Below, one piece after another: positions 44,931 to 54,161 of a stretch of DNA of 64,000 nt. Each line of letters begins with the position of its first letter. Position 1 is the first letter of the stretch. Origin of the DNA: Paenibacillus abyssi (GTDB lineage: Bacteria > Bacillota > Bacilli > Paenibacillales > Paenibacillaceae); NCBI RefSeq assembly GCF_014640295.1, contig NZ_BMGR01000003.1:370175-434174 (forward strand). The letters are read 5' to 3'. The translations under genes and the position numbers were made by a program. The notes under the pieces were generated by a model that did no database searches, was not told the DNA's origin, and worked only from the letters and a program-made list of their open reading frames with translations.

Positions 44931-45284
44931 TTATAAGCTTGGCGTATGATGTAACAGACGTTCTTTTTCCATTTCCTGCAGAACGGCCCGTGCCCGTTCT
45001 TTGTCCTTTGGACGAACCTGGAGCTTGAACAATTCATTCTGGAAGCCGCCGCCGCCCGAAGCCATACTCATTCCAGAGCCGGAAGCAAATCCGGATGCCG
45101 GTCCGATGGCTTCCGTTCTCAAGCGGGATGGGATGTCTTTTGACTGCAGATAAGCGTATTTTGTTTGTATGTCTTCGGTTTGATTTCCTCTTGCCGACTC
45201 GAGTGTTGTCCAACGGCTTTTACTCATCGCGGCAATGATAACTATAAGCGCTAACAGGCCTAAAATAATAAGAATCGTTTCCAT
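44931..45284 (-). CDS. Membrane-anchored DUF2007-like protein
   Basis: A 117-residue protein with one N-terminal membrane helix (about residues 2-21), a linker and a C-terminal domain like DUF2007 (YAYLQSKDIPSRLRTEAIG...FKLQVRPKDKERARAVLQEM), a small ferredoxin-like fold called putative signal-transducing protein. A Gly/Ser/Met-rich insert lies in the middle. AGAGGTG before the ATG at 45284 supports this start. Function unknown. Confidence 0.6.
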   Translation of the reverse strand: METILIILGLLALIVIIAAMSKSRWTTLESARGNQTEDIQTKYAYLQSKDIPSRLRTEAIGPASGFASGSGMSMASGGGGFQNELFKLQVRPKDKERARAVLQEMEKERLLHHTPSL

Positions 45285-45390
45285 TGAAATCACCTCTGGA
45301 TTCCGGGGATAACCCCTGTGTTAATTATTTAATACCCGCCGGAATATAAGGTGAATCAAAGTGAATGTTTTCTCATCTTCTCATTTTTCG

Positions 45391-46827
45391 TTAGATAAAT
45401 TTACGGCTTGTTTTCTTTCCGTCACAGCTGAATACAATCGTTTTATCTTCCACGACCGTCTCCAGATGCACAGATTTTCCCCATAGCTGCACAACATAAG
45501 GCAGTGTCCGTTCCACATATTTGAGGTCGAGCTCGACGCCTTCATATTCATGGCGCAAATATAATTCTCCAACCCGGTTGAAATCGCCGTCTTTCACAAC
45601 GATGCATGGAAATCCACCGTTTACCCGAGAGTAGACGAGTTGGTCGCGGATGTTTTCCCATGTTTTGTCGGTGATTTTCCACTCCGGCCCTTTCTTCTCG
45701 AACAGATACAAGTCCAGATCTTCAACCAGCTTTTTAGATAGATAATTCCGCAGAAAGGATTGATCCGAGTCCGACTCCCGAACTTCAAAGATCTTTTCTC
45801 TGCCCATTCCGGGCTTGCGGCCGAGCCTGCTGCGTTCTTCCTCTGTCGGGTGATCCCACCTGCGCTCGATATCCTCGAAAATTTTCAATCCGAGATAATA
45901 CGGATTCAAGCTGTGCCTGGACGGCTGCACGACTGAGGCGTTAAGCTGGGCGAATTCGATCGTTTCCTCGCTGGTCAGATCAAGCTCACGGATGATTCGC
46001 TGGTGCCAGTACGAAGCCCAGCCTTCGTTCATGATCTTTGTCTCAATCTGCGGCCAGAAGTACAGCATTTCTTCGCGCAGCATCGACATAATGTCGCGCT
46101 GCCAATCCTCAAGCTGGGGGGAATATTCCTCAATGAACCAGATTAGATCCTTCTCCGGCTTCGCAGGGAAGCGGGGATTTTGATCGTCCGTCCTTTCGGA
46201 TGCGGCCTTTGACTCCGGATCTAACGACCATAGCTCTTCGTATTTATTAGGGATTTTCAGCGCTTGGTCATTTTCCTGCTTCCGCTGTATCGTTGCATTT
46301 TTGTCTTTGCCCATTTGATACGGTTTATACAAGGTTGGATCAATATGCTCTTGAATGGCGAGCACCGCATCAATAAACTTCTCGACCTCTTCCACGCCGT
46401 GGTCCATCTCATATAACGCAACGCGTTCTGCTGTCGCGGACATGCTCTCGACCATGTTCCGGTTGGAACGGCTGAATCGGGCATTGTTTTTGAAGAAATC
46501 CGAGTGTGCGAGCACGTGGGCGACGATCAGCTTGTTCTGAATAAGTGAATTGCCTTCCAGTAAGAAGGCATAACAAGGATTGGAGTTAATGACCAGTTCA
46601 TAAATTTTGCTGAGTCCGAAGTCGTACTGCATCTTCATTTTATGAAAGGTCTTTCCAAAGCTCCAATGGCTAAAACGGGTAGGCATGCCGTAGGCTCCGA
46701 AGGTGTAAATAATGTCCGAGGGACAGATCTCGTACCGCATCGGATAAAAGTCCAATCCAAAGCCGACGGCGATTTCCGTAATCTCATCAATGGCTCTCTC
46801 GAGCTGCTGGATGTCATCTTGATTCAC
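45391..46827 (-). CDS. spoVR: SpoVR-family sporulation protein
   Basis: A 478-residue protein of the SpoVR family, needed for a normal spore cortex in Bacillus subtilis; its biochemical role is unknown. Family blocks: [93 protein letters not shown] and [18 protein letters not shown]. The start is taken as GTG at 46827 with GGAGGGGG eight bases before it; the frame continues upstream without a site. Confidence 0.94.
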   Translation of the reverse strand: MNQDDIQQLERAIDEITEIAVGFGLDFYPMRYEICPSDIIYTFGAYGMPTRFSHWSFGKTFHKMKMQYDFGLSKIYELVINSNPCYAFLLEGNSLIQNKLIVAHVLAHSDFFKNNARFSRSNRNMVESMSATAERVALYEMDHGVEEVEKFIDAVLAIQEHIDPTLYKPYQMGKDKNATIQRKQENDQALKIPNKYEELWSLDPESKAASERTDDQNPRFPAKPEKDLIWFIEEYSPQLEDWQRDIMSMLREEMLYFWPQIETKIMNEGWASYWHQRIIRELDLTSEETIEFAQLNASVVQPSRHSLNPYYLGLKIFEDIERRWDHPTEEERSRLGRKPGMGREKIFEVRESDSDQSFLRNYLSKKLVEDLDLYLFEKKGPEWKITDKTWENIRDQLVYSRVNGGFPCIVVKDGDFNRVGELYLRHEYEGVELDLKYVERTLPYVVQLWGKSVHLETVVEDKTIVFSCDGKKTSRKFI

Positions 46828-46925
46828 TAGCGTATCCCCCTCCGCGGAGATTGTTGGTTTTCCTATTATGTTTATGGAGGAAAGAGGGGGAATATGCTGT
46901 AAGTGCAAAAGGGATGAACGGCGGA

Positions 46926-47072
46926 CTAGTCCACCACCGGCTGATTCGGTGAGACTTGCCGTGAAAGCTCCCGAAAACGTCCTGGCGGGTGGGTCGTAAA
47001 CTTTGGGGAATCGCCGACTTCATTGCGGAAAATATGCGAGAGATAGTACGAGCTGCCATGAAAACATTGAGC
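46926..47072 (-). pseudogene. Remnant of an AraC-family regulator (C-terminal helix-turn-helix)
   Basis: A 48-codon open stretch that starts right after a stop and has no start codon or ribosome site reads ...[20 protein letters not shown], then DSPKFTT, and ends [12 protein letters not shown]. The phrase [17 protein letters not shown] matches the second helix-turn-helix of AraC/YesN-type proteins. The upstream part of such a gene is not readable in any frame, so this is likely a decayed fragment. Based on one motif, hence modest confidence. Confidence 0.35.
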
Positions 47073-47490
47073 TCACGCAGGATGAGGACGAGCATGGATA
47101 AAGCAGGTTGCCGGTAACCATGTTATAGCCAAGCCGATGAAAAAGTCCGAGGTTTGACAGAAGTAGAGTACAGGCGTCGCTGCGGAATCGGAGAAATTCT
47201 TCAGATGAGGCATTCCTTCGAGCCGATCTAAACCAACGCAGAAATATAGAAGATTCCGATTGAGTGGATTTGTTCTGGCATTAAATGAAAATGGAGTGTC
47301 AACGTGTTATGGTGCATCGTTGGCACTCCATTTTTGCTGCGTGAAGTGCAAAAGTTGGAGAGGGTCTTTAAGCCTATAATCTATGTTGAGCAGATAGCTT
47401 TTCTTTGTAAAGGAGAATTAATTAATAGAAAATTGGGCGATTTATTGACATTAAGTGGTTGAAAATTTATGAAAATGGTACTTTTATCCT
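47073..47490. other. Long non-coding interval with an isolated terminator
   Basis: No convincing gene on either strand between the AraC-like remnant and the promoter of the chemoreceptor. The only clear structure is a strong hairpin at 47288-47333 annotated separately. Decayed coding sequence or an unrecognised RNA are both possible. Confidence 0.4.
47288..47333 (+). terminator. Strong terminator with no assigned gene
   Basis: AAATGGAGTGTCAACG pairs with CGTTGGCACTCCATTT (one G-T pair), followed by five T. There is no plus-strand gene in the preceding 2.4 kb. Confidence 0.8.
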
Positions 47491-47491
47491 G

Positions 47492-47519
47492 TTCACTAGT
47501 TCTAAACTATCATTATAAT
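47492..47519 (+). promoter_or_regulatory. Candidate promoter of the chemoreceptor gene
   Basis: TTCACT and TATAAT separated by 16 bases, about 180 bases before the start codon. No clear sigma-D-type promoter was seen. Confidence 0.4.
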
Positions 47520-47696
47520 TAAAAAGGTTGGTTCGAATTTGAAACCTTGTCTTGAAATTTCAAATCATGAACGGGGGGAACTGAAATGAACATGGGTCCA
47601 GATGCCGCTTGAATGCAGCAGATGGAATGTTTTCTTTTCAAGAGCAGTACAACGTTTATCAAGCCATACGAATAAAAAGAGATGGGATAGGGTGTA

Positions 47697-49754
47697 ATGA
47701 AATTATTAAATGTATTGAAGTTCAGTTCCATTCGAAAGAAGCTTATTGTCACTTTTATGCTGGTAACCGTAGTGCCGATCATTGTTCTGAGTTATATTCT
47801 GTACTCTTCAATGGGCAATACAATAACCGAGGATTTTAATAACAATATCCATCAAAGTATGATGACGATGGATAACACGCTCAATGAGCATTTCTCGACA
47901 CTAAGAAATAACGTTACATATTTGTCCGGGCATAGCGCTCTGAAGAGCATGGATGATACCGTCCGCAGCTACATCAATGGAATCCCGGAGCAGGCCGGAG
48001 CCAGCGAAAGACGGATTCAGCTGGCGTTTGAGGAATATATCGATACTCACCCTGATTACTCCACAGCCTTTATTGGAACCGAATATGGCGGCTTTACCGA
48101 ATCGAATAACGATACTGGAGCCGATGAAGGATATGATCCACGGGAGCGCGGATGGTATAAAAAAGCATTGGAAAACCCGGACACTGCGGTCATGATTGAA
48201 CCCTACCAATCGATATCCGGCGCGATCGAAGTCACTTCTGCAAAAACGTTCACGGATCGGGAAGGCAATATAACCGGGGTCATGGCTATAGCGATGACAA
48301 TGGATAAATTTAATGTGCTGTTGGAGAAGATGGGCACCGGCCAAACCAACCACCTTCTGGTGGCGCTGCCGGACGGCACGATCATTACCTACCCTCATGA
48401 GCCGGAGTTGAACTTCCAACCGATCGAACAATTGGGAATTACAGAATTAGCCGATTTTCCAGGTGTTCAGGATGGCTCCTATGAGATGAATTACAACGGT
48501 AAAACGCAATTGGTCAATATCTATACATCAGAGGGAACCGGATGGCGATTTGTTTCATTTGTTGAAAACGAAGAGCTTCTATCGGAGCTGCATCCATTAA
48601 GAAATCTGATCATTATCATCACGATAATCATTATTGCTATTGTACTTACAGCTTCCTATATGTTTTCCAGACGCTTCTCGGGGCCAATCCAACTGATTAC
48701 GGACCATGCCCGCCAAATGGCTTCCGGAGATTTAACAAACTCGATCAACTATCATTCCAATGATGAGCTTGGCAATTTAACGAAGCATTTCAACGAGATG
48801 ATCGGCAGCTTGCGGGACATTGTGCAGCGGGTAAAACAGACAACGACAGAAGTCAAAACCTCAGCGGTAAGCGTGACTGCGGGAGCCACGGATGCCGCGT
48901 TATCGACACAATCGATCGTGAGCACGATGTCTGAAGTCGCGTCAGGGGTTAACGGTCAAGTCAGCAGCCTGCAGGAAAGCACAACAGCGATGGGAGAAGT
49001 ATCTACTGCCGTACAGCGTGTAGCTGAGTCGGCTTCGAATGTGGCGGAGCTGGCGCTTGTCACATCTGAGCAAGCGACTAAAGGGATGCAGAGCATTGAG
49101 AAATCTACAGCGCAAATGAATATCATAAATGAAGCAACGAATGAAACCGTTGAAGTAGTCAACCGATTAATCGAGCGGACAAAAGAAATCGAAGAAGCAT
49201 TAAATACAATCGCGGACATATCGGCGCAAACGAATTTGCTGGCGCTCAATGCTGCTATTGAAGCTGCAAGAGCCGGTGATGCGGGCAGAGGTTTTGCTGT
49301 TGTAGCGGGCGAAGTGCGCAAGCTGGCGGAGCAATCCAGCCAATCTGCCAGCCAGATCAACGATCTGCTGGGTCAAATCGGGGCAGATTCCAGTGCAGCA
49401 GTCCAAGCGATGGGAAAAGTCAGCAATGAAGCAAGCCAAGGGGCTGTAGTGGTGCTGGAAGCCGGCATGGGATTCGAGCATATTGTTAAGGGGATCAATG
49501 AGATTACACTCCAAGCGCAGGAAGCATCGGCAGCTTCTCAGCAAATGTCAGCCAGTGCGGAAGAAATCAATGCTTCCATGGAAGATATCGTGAACATGTC
49601 GAAACAGGTAGCATCTAAGACCAATCAAACGGCAGCGGCCGCGCAGGAACAAATGGGAACGATGGAAAACATGGCGGCCTTGTCTTCCAGGATGGAATCG
49701 ATATCGGAAGAGCTCGAAAACCTTGTTCTGCATTTTAAAACGGAAGCGAAGTAA
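47697..49754 (+). CDS. Transmembrane methyl-accepting chemotaxis protein with double Cache sensor
   Basis: A 685-residue receptor: membrane helix 1 (about 14-36), extracellular dCache sensor (about 40-300; [26 protein letters not shown] in its first lobe, a pattern found in amino-acid-binding dCache domains), helix 2 (about 303-325), HAMP (325-378), and the cytoplasmic signalling hairpin with tip [44 protein letters not shown]. It resembles McpA/McpB/TlpB of Bacillus. AGGGTG precedes the ATG. Ligand unknown; an amino acid is a reasonable guess. Confidence 0.93.
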   Translation: MKLLNVLKFSSIRKKLIVTFMLVTVVPIIVLSYILYSSMGNTITEDFNNNIHQSMMTMDNTLNEHFSTLRNNVTYLSGHSALKSMDDTVRSYINGIPEQAGASERRIQLAFEEYIDTHPDYSTAFIGTEYGGFTESNNDTGADEGYDPRERGWYKKALENPDTAVMIEPYQSISGAIEVTSAKTFTDREGNITGVMAIAMTMDKFNVLLEKMGTGQTNHLLVALPDGTIITYPHEPELNFQPIEQLGITELADFPGVQDGSYEMNYNGKTQLVNIYTSEGTGWRFVSFVENEELLSELHPLRNLIIIITIIIIAIVLTASYMFSRRFSGPIQLITDHARQMASGDLTNSINYHSNDELGNLTKHFNEMIGSLRDIVQRVKQTTTEVKTSAVSVTAGATDAALSTQSIVSTMSEVASGVNGQVSSLQESTTAMGEVSTAVQRVAESASNVAELALVTSEQATKGMQSIEKSTAQMNIINEATNETVEVVNRLIERTKEIEEALNTIADISAQTNLLALNAAIEAARAGDAGRGFAVVAGEVRKLAEQSSQSASQINDLLGQIGADSSAAVQAMGKVSNEASQGAVVVLEAGMGFEHIVKGINEITLQAQEASAASQQMSASAEEINASMEDIVNMSKQVASKTNQTAAAAQEQMGTMENMAALSSRMESISEELENLVLHFKTEAK

Positions 49755-49787
49755 TACCCGGATCATAAAAGCTTTATAATTATCAGA

Positions 49788-49832
49788 CAGGGCTGTCCCA
49801 AAAGTGGATCATCTACTCGAGGGTCAGCCCTG
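49788..49832. terminator. Hairpin after the chemoreceptor gene
   Basis: CAGGGCTG-T-CCC pairs with GGG-T-CAGCCCTG over a 21-base loop; no T run follows. The left arm GGGCTGTCCCAAAAG also resembles ends of some insertion sequences, but no transposase or second end is present. Confidence 0.4.
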
Positions 49833-49946
49833 AAATTGTATCAAGCCGCTAGCAAAAATAAGTATATAATCCTATCTACCTATAAGTAAAATGAATGTGT
49901 ATAATGATATAAATGAATTAAATTAATGTAAATCGGAGGGCACCAC

Positions 49947-50813
49947 TTGTCTATTGCCAAGTATGAGATTTTCAGCACCGTTATCGAAATGGGGAGCCTA
50001 ACCAAAGCCGCTGAGACGCTGCACCTGACACAATCAGGCGTCAGCCATGCGATCTCCAGTCTGGAGTCGGAGCTTGGATTCCCGCTGCTTACGCGCAGCC
50101 GCTCCGGGATTAGCCTAACCGCTGACGGGCAACGGATCTTAAAATATATCCGTGAGATTATCCAGAAGAACGAGCAGATTAAACAGGAAGCCAATAACAT
50201 CAAAGGATTGGAGAGCGGCACGATACGAATCGGCACATTCCCCAGTGTGTCCATTCAGTGGCTGCCGGGTATTTTAAAACAATTTCAGATGTTATATCCG
50301 TCCATTGCAATCAAGCTGATGGAAGGGAACTATTTGGAGGTGGAGCAGTGGATTTCCAGAGGCGAGGTTGATTTTGGATTCATTTCTTTGCCGACAGTTG
50401 ATTCCTTTGAGACGATTCCGTTAAAAAAAGACCGTATGTTATGCATTGTGGCTAAAGATCATAGCCTTAGCCAAAAAACAAGTATTAAGCTTGAGGAAAT
50501 TACGGACGAGCTGTTTATTATGCCAAAGGATGGCTGCGACCATGATGTGAAGCGAATTTTCAAAGAAAACCGGATCGAACCGAAGATCAGGTTTGAAATT
50601 GCGTTGGATCAAGCCATTATAGCGATGGTTCAAAACGGCCTTGGCGTCAGTATTCTGCCGGAAATGATTTTAACGGGGGCTGCGGATCAGGTTCATATGC
50701 TGACGATTGAACAGGAAAGCTCCCGGTCGATCGCTTTAGCCTCGACGTCCTTCAAAAATAGCTCGCCGGCATCCATTAAATTTCTCGATTGTGTCCGAAA
50801 ATGGATTGCATAA
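49947..50813 (+). CDS. LysR-family transcriptional regulator
   Basis: A 288-residue regulator with N-terminal winged helix (SLTKAAETLHLTQSGVSHAISSLESELGFPLLTRSR) and an effector-binding domain from about 88 (GTIRIGTFPSVSIQWLPGIL). It starts with TTG behind CGGAGGG. It heads the ureohydrolase/ATC-hydrolase region, 116 bases before the AAA+ regulator, and is a plausible second regulator of the importer operon; its effector could be the imported compound. This link is by position only. Confidence 0.88.
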   Translation: MSIAKYEIFSTVIEMGSLTKAAETLHLTQSGVSHAISSLESELGFPLLTRSRSGISLTADGQRILKYIREIIQKNEQIKQEANNIKGLESGTIRIGTFPSVSIQWLPGILKQFQMLYPSIAIKLMEGNYLEVEQWISRGEVDFGFISLPTVDSFETIPLKKDRMLCIVAKDHSLSQKTSIKLEEITDELFIMPKDGCDHDVKRIFKENRIEPKIRFEIALDQAIIAMVQNGLGVSILPEMILTGAADQVHMLTIEQESSRSIALASTSFKNSSPASIKFLDCVRKWIA

Positions 50814-50870
50814 TCCGGGGAAAACGGGGCCCGGAAGTGTTATTTCTTCCATGTTAATAAAAAATTCATA

Positions 50871-50908
50871 TTTTGCAAAAAAACAATCGATTTTGCAAAA
50901 ATGCAAAA
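50871..50908 (+). promoter_or_regulatory. Palindromic operator cluster before the AAA+ regulator gene
   Basis: TTTTGCA-AAAA-TGCAAAA (50891-50908) is a perfect inverted repeat; a further TTTTGCAAAA lies at 50871-50880, 20 bases upstream of the first arm. The same core, TTTGCA-N4-TGCAAA, stands ahead of the importer operon. Confidence 0.6.
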
Positions 50909-50929
50909 CTAAAAAAAGGGCAGCGAAAA

Positions 50930-51928
50930 TTGTCGTTTGGAGTGGATACTTTGTTCTCAAAAAACGTTGCAACGGAGTATGAATTGACCAGGTCCAAGGC
51001 CGTTCAACAGCTCTATGAAAAGATTGATCAAGTTGCTCAGTACGATTCCAGTGTCATTGTGCTCGGCGAGTCGGGAGTGGGCAAGGAAGTAGTTGTCAAA
51101 CGGATCCATGAGAAAAGCCCGCGCAGCAGAGGGCCGTTTGTCCGCATTAATTGCGGAGCAATTCCGGAGGATTTGATGGAATCCGAGATGTTCGGTTACG
51201 CAAAGGGAGCTTATTCCGGGGCGAAACAACAGAGTAAGCTAGGGCTTATTTCGCTTGCAAATCAAGGCACCCTATTTTTGGACGAGATTGCGGAATTGAC
51301 GCTGCCGATACAAGCGAAGCTGCTGCGTGTTCTACAGGAGAGGCATTTTTATCCCATTAATGCAGTGAAACCGGTGAGTGTTGATATTAGGGTCGTCAGC
51401 GCGACCAGCCGCAACCTAAGACAATTAATCGAAGACGGAAAATTCAGGCAGGAGCTGTTCTATCGTTTGAATGTTGTACCGATTCAGGTGCCTTCACTCC
51501 GGGATCGCAAAGAAGATATCCCCGATTTGATTGCTTTTTTCATGCAGCATCTGGATACCCGGTATGCGAAAAGGAAAACGATCAGCCAAAATGTTATTGA
51601 TATTTTTCTCCAATACAATTGGCCGGGCAATATCCGAGAGTTGAAAAATGTGGTTGAACGCCTTGTTGTAACGACACCGGATGATCTTATCGATACGCAC
51701 CATATCCCGCTTGAAATCTGGGAGAGTATTGAAGAGAACAAACGAAGAATGATGCCGGAATACAACACGCTAAGGGAATTGCTCGCGCAATACGAGTACC
51801 AGATCATTAAAGATTCCGTCCGGCGCAATAAAACGCTGCTTCAAAGCAGCGCCGAGTTAGGGGTCGATGTGTCCACACTTTCAAGAAAATGCAAGAAGTA
51901 CAACATTCGCTTGGACGGGGTAAATTAG
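50930..51928 (+). CDS. AAA+ regulator of the sigma-54-activator family, without sensor domain
   Basis: A 332-residue protein consisting only of the AAA+ domain and a Fis-type helix-turn-helix. Walker A GESGVGKE (near residue 47), Walker B GTLFLDEIAEL, and the sensor-II region NWPGNIRELKN are intact; the C-terminus TLLQSSAELGVDVSTLSRKCKKY is the DNA-binding part. The loop that touches sigma-54 reads GAYSGA instead of GAFTGA. There is no N-terminal receiver, PAS or GAF domain. TTG at 50930 is the preferred start because the palindromic operators would otherwise lie within the gene; an ATG 19 codons earlier is possible. Confidence 0.85.
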   Translation: MSFGVDTLFSKNVATEYELTRSKAVQQLYEKIDQVAQYDSSVIVLGESGVGKEVVVKRIHEKSPRSRGPFVRINCGAIPEDLMESEMFGYAKGAYSGAKQQSKLGLISLANQGTLFLDEIAELTLPIQAKLLRVLQERHFYPINAVKPVSVDIRVVSATSRNLRQLIEDGKFRQELFYRLNVVPIQVPSLRDRKEDIPDLIAFFMQHLDTRYAKRKTISQNVIDIFLQYNWPGNIRELKNVVERLVVTTPDDLIDTHHIPLEIWESIEENKRRMMPEYNTLRELLAQYEYQIIKDSVRRNKTLLQSSAELGVDVSTLSRKCKKYNIRLDGVN

Positions 51929-51946
51929 CCGATTAGAGTGCGGCTC

Positions 51947-51962
51947 TTTGCAATAATGCAAA
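51947..51962 (+). promoter_or_regulatory. Palindromic operator TTTGCA-N4-TGCAAA ahead of the importer operon
   Basis: Perfect inverted repeat 30 bases upstream of the -35 box of the operon promoter; same core as ahead of the AAA+ regulator gene. Confidence 0.6.
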
Positions 51963-51991
51963 CTCTCTTCATCCATGCTTTTTCATAGTTA

Positions 51992-52020
51992 TTTACAGTA
52001 AAATCTTAATATGTTATAAA
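51992..52020 (+). promoter_or_regulatory. Sigma-A-like promoter of the importer operon
   Basis: TTTACA and TATAAA separated by exactly 17 bases. No sigma-54 (-24/-12) element with correct spacing was found in the same interval. Confidence 0.6.
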
Positions 52021-52083
52021 TCTTAACATCGAGGATTCGCGATGTGCTTGTGGATACTCAAACAACAGGAGAGGAAGTAGAAA

Positions 52084-53220
52084 ATGAAAAAGGCAATAAC
52101 ATTATTAGTGACGGCATCTTTATTTGTTCTAACAGCCTGTGGTGCAAACGGTGGGTCTTCAAATGGGGGAAGCGGTTCTGACATTATCAAAATCGGCTTG
52201 GCGGCGCCTTTGACGGGAGCATCGGCCCAAGACGGAGAATCGATTAAAAAAGGTGCGGAACTCGCAGTTAAATTACTGAATGATGCAGGCGGCATTGACG
52301 GAAAAAATGTTGAATTAGTCGCTGAAGACGATAAGGGAGACCCGAAAGAGGCGACTAACGTAGCAACAAAGCTGACCTCCAATAAAGACGTGCTTGGCGT
52401 TGTCGGCCATTTCAACAGCAGTGCGACACTGGCGGGTGCACCGGTATACAACAAAAACAAACTGGTGCAAGTTTCTCCGGGATCAAGCTCTCCGAAAGTA
52501 TCGGAAGCAGGGGACTACACGTTCCGCGTCATTACAACTGATGCTTTCCAAGGCGACTTCGTAGCACAATGGACGCAAGAAGAAGGCTTTAAGAAAGTAG
52601 CAATCATCTACGAACAAACGGACTATGGCGTAGGCCTTGCTGAAGTATATCAAAAAGCGGCTGAATCCTATGGAATTGAAATTGTTGGATCTGAGGCATA
52701 TACAGCTGGACAAACGAAAGATTTCGCATCTATTTTAACGAAAATCAAAAATAACCAACCGGATGCCATTTTTATCGGCGGATTGTACAATGAAGCTGCA
52801 TTGATCGCAAAACAAGCACAACAGCAAGGATTGTCACTTCCATTCCTCGGTGTTGACGCACTGTTCTCGGATGCGTTGATTAACTTGGGCGGAGATGCAG
52901 TAGAAGGTTTCTTGCTTCCTGGTTTCTTCAATGTAGACAGCGACAATGAAAAAACGAAAGCATTCGTAGATGCCTACACAGCAGAGTACAACGAAGTGCC
53001 TGGAACATACGCAGCGTACGCGTTCGATGCTACGAACATTATCGCTGAAGCGATTAAAAACAACGGTGCAGACCGTGAGAAAGTTCAAGAATACCTGAGC
53101 ACGCTCAAAGGTTATGAAGGCGTAACAGGCGTGAACGATTTTGACGAGAATGGGGACGTTCTGAAAAACCCAGAGAAATTGATTGTACAAGACGGCAAGT
53201 TCCAGACTTATACCAAGTAA
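52084..53220 (+). CDS. livJ: Branched-chain-amino-acid-type ABC substrate-binding lipoprotein
   Basis: A 378-residue periplasmic-binding protein of the LivJ/AmiC type with lipobox LTAC (Cys near residue 19), a Gly/Ser linker and the fold IKIGLAAPLTGASAQDGESIKKGAELAVKLLNDAGGIDGK. It captures the imported compound outside the membrane. Codon use is biased toward highly expressed codons. GAGAGGAAG precedes the ATG. Family members bind leucine-type amino acids but also amides, urea and aromatic acids, so the ligand is open; the neighbouring hydrolases suggest a guanidino or ureido compound. Confidence 0.92.
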   Translation: MKKAITLLVTASLFVLTACGANGGSSNGGSGSDIIKIGLAAPLTGASAQDGESIKKGAELAVKLLNDAGGIDGKNVELVAEDDKGDPKEATNVATKLTSNKDVLGVVGHFNSSATLAGAPVYNKNKLVQVSPGSSSPKVSEAGDYTFRVITTDAFQGDFVAQWTQEEGFKKVAIIYEQTDYGVGLAEVYQKAAESYGIEIVGSEAYTAGQTKDFASILTKIKNNQPDAIFIGGLYNEAALIAKQAQQQGLSLPFLGVDALFSDALINLGGDAVEGFLLPGFFNVDSDNEKTKAFVDAYTAEYNEVPGTYAAYAFDATNIIAEAIKNNGADREKVQEYLSTLKGYEGVTGVNDFDENGDVLKNPEKLIVQDGKFQTYTK

Positions 53221-53227
53221 TATCACT

Positions 53228-53264
53228 CGGGCAAGGGATTAAAAATCCTTGCCCGTCAATTTTT
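53228..53264 (+). terminator. Intercistronic hairpin after livJ
   Basis: CGGGCAAGGGATT pairs with AATCCTTGCCCG (one bulge), then GTCAATTTTT. It probably lets most transcripts end after livJ, so that binding protein exceeds permeases. Confidence 0.75.
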
Positions 53265-53279
53265 GAAAGGGGGATTCCC

Positions 53280-54152
53280 TTGCTCGCTCAGCAAATTGTG
53301 AATGGCCTGACCATCGGTATGATCTACGCGCTTATCGCGCTCGGTTATACAATGGTTTACGGGATCTTGAAGATAGTGAATTTCGCGCATGGCGATATTT
53401 TTATGATGGGCAGTTTTTTCGGGCTTATTCTGATACGGAATGTGGGCCTGCCTTTCGTCGTAGCCTTTGCGCTTGCTGCTGTATTAACCGCTTTGCTCGG
53501 CATTCTGATCGAACGGTTGGCCTATCGGCGATTACGGTTCTCTGACCGGATTGTCCCGCTGATCAGCGCGATGGGGGTATCGATCTTTCTGGCGAACCTG
53601 GCCCAGAAGCTCTGGGGCTCAGAAGTTCATACCTTTCCAAAGGTAATGGAGATTAAGACGTACACGATCGCCGGCATGACCTTCTCCACTGTGCAATTGC
53701 TCATTTTTGGCTTATCGATTATTGCAATGCTCGGTCTTCATTTCTTTGTTAACAAGACAAAAATCGGTACCGCAATGCGGGCGACATCGATCAGTATTAC
53801 GAACGCTACATTGATGGGAATCAATACGAACATGATTATCATGATTACCTTTGCGATCGGCTCAGCTTTGGCCGCTGCCGCAGGGATTCTAGTTAGCATC
53901 TATTACGACGCTGTTTACCCGACAATGGGTTATACCGCGGGATTGAAGGCATTTACCGCAGCTGTATTGGGCGGAATCGGAAGCATTCCCGGCGCCGTAT
54001 TAGGCGGCTTGATATTAGGAGTTGCTGAAAATTTAGGGATTGCCTATATTGCTGCCAAATATCAGGACATTATCGCTTTTTGCATTCTGATTCTTGTGCT
54101 TATCATTCGGCCAAGAGGAATTCTGGGCAAAAAAGAAATTAATAAAGTGTAG
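53280..54152 (+). CDS. livH: Branched-chain-type ABC permease
   Basis: A 290-residue membrane permease of the LivH family: QQIVNGLTIGMIYALIALGYTMVYGILKIVNFAHGDIFMMG at the N-terminus, the GxGxA-like region AVLGGIGSIPGAVLGGLILG near residue 235, and a C-terminal RPRGILGKK. TTG start behind AAAGGGGG. It forms the channel with LivM. Confidence 0.93.
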   Translation: MLAQQIVNGLTIGMIYALIALGYTMVYGILKIVNFAHGDIFMMGSFFGLILIRNVGLPFVVAFALAAVLTALLGILIERLAYRRLRFSDRIVPLISAMGVSIFLANLAQKLWGSEVHTFPKVMEIKTYTIAGMTFSTVQLLIFGLSIIAMLGLHFFVNKTKIGTAMRATSISITNATLMGINTNMIIMITFAIGSALAAAAGILVSIYYDAVYPTMGYTAGLKAFTAAVLGGIGSIPGAVLGGLILGVAENLGIAYIAAKYQDIIAFCILILVLIIRPRGILGKKEINKV

Positions 54153-54161
54153 GTGGAACCT

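Noticed and set aside
46814..47095. 93-codon minus-strand frame upstream of spoVR
   Set aside because: It runs in another frame than the AraC-like remnant, overlaps the spoVR start and has no motif.
47073..47287. Known riboswitch or structural RNA class
   Set aside because: I compared by eye with cobalamin, c-di-GMP, ydaO, lysine, TPP, RNase P and tmRNA core motifs and found no convincing match.
52033..52047. Sigma-54 promoter before livJ
   Set aside because: GG and GC are separated by 11 bases instead of 10 and the rest of the consensus is absent.
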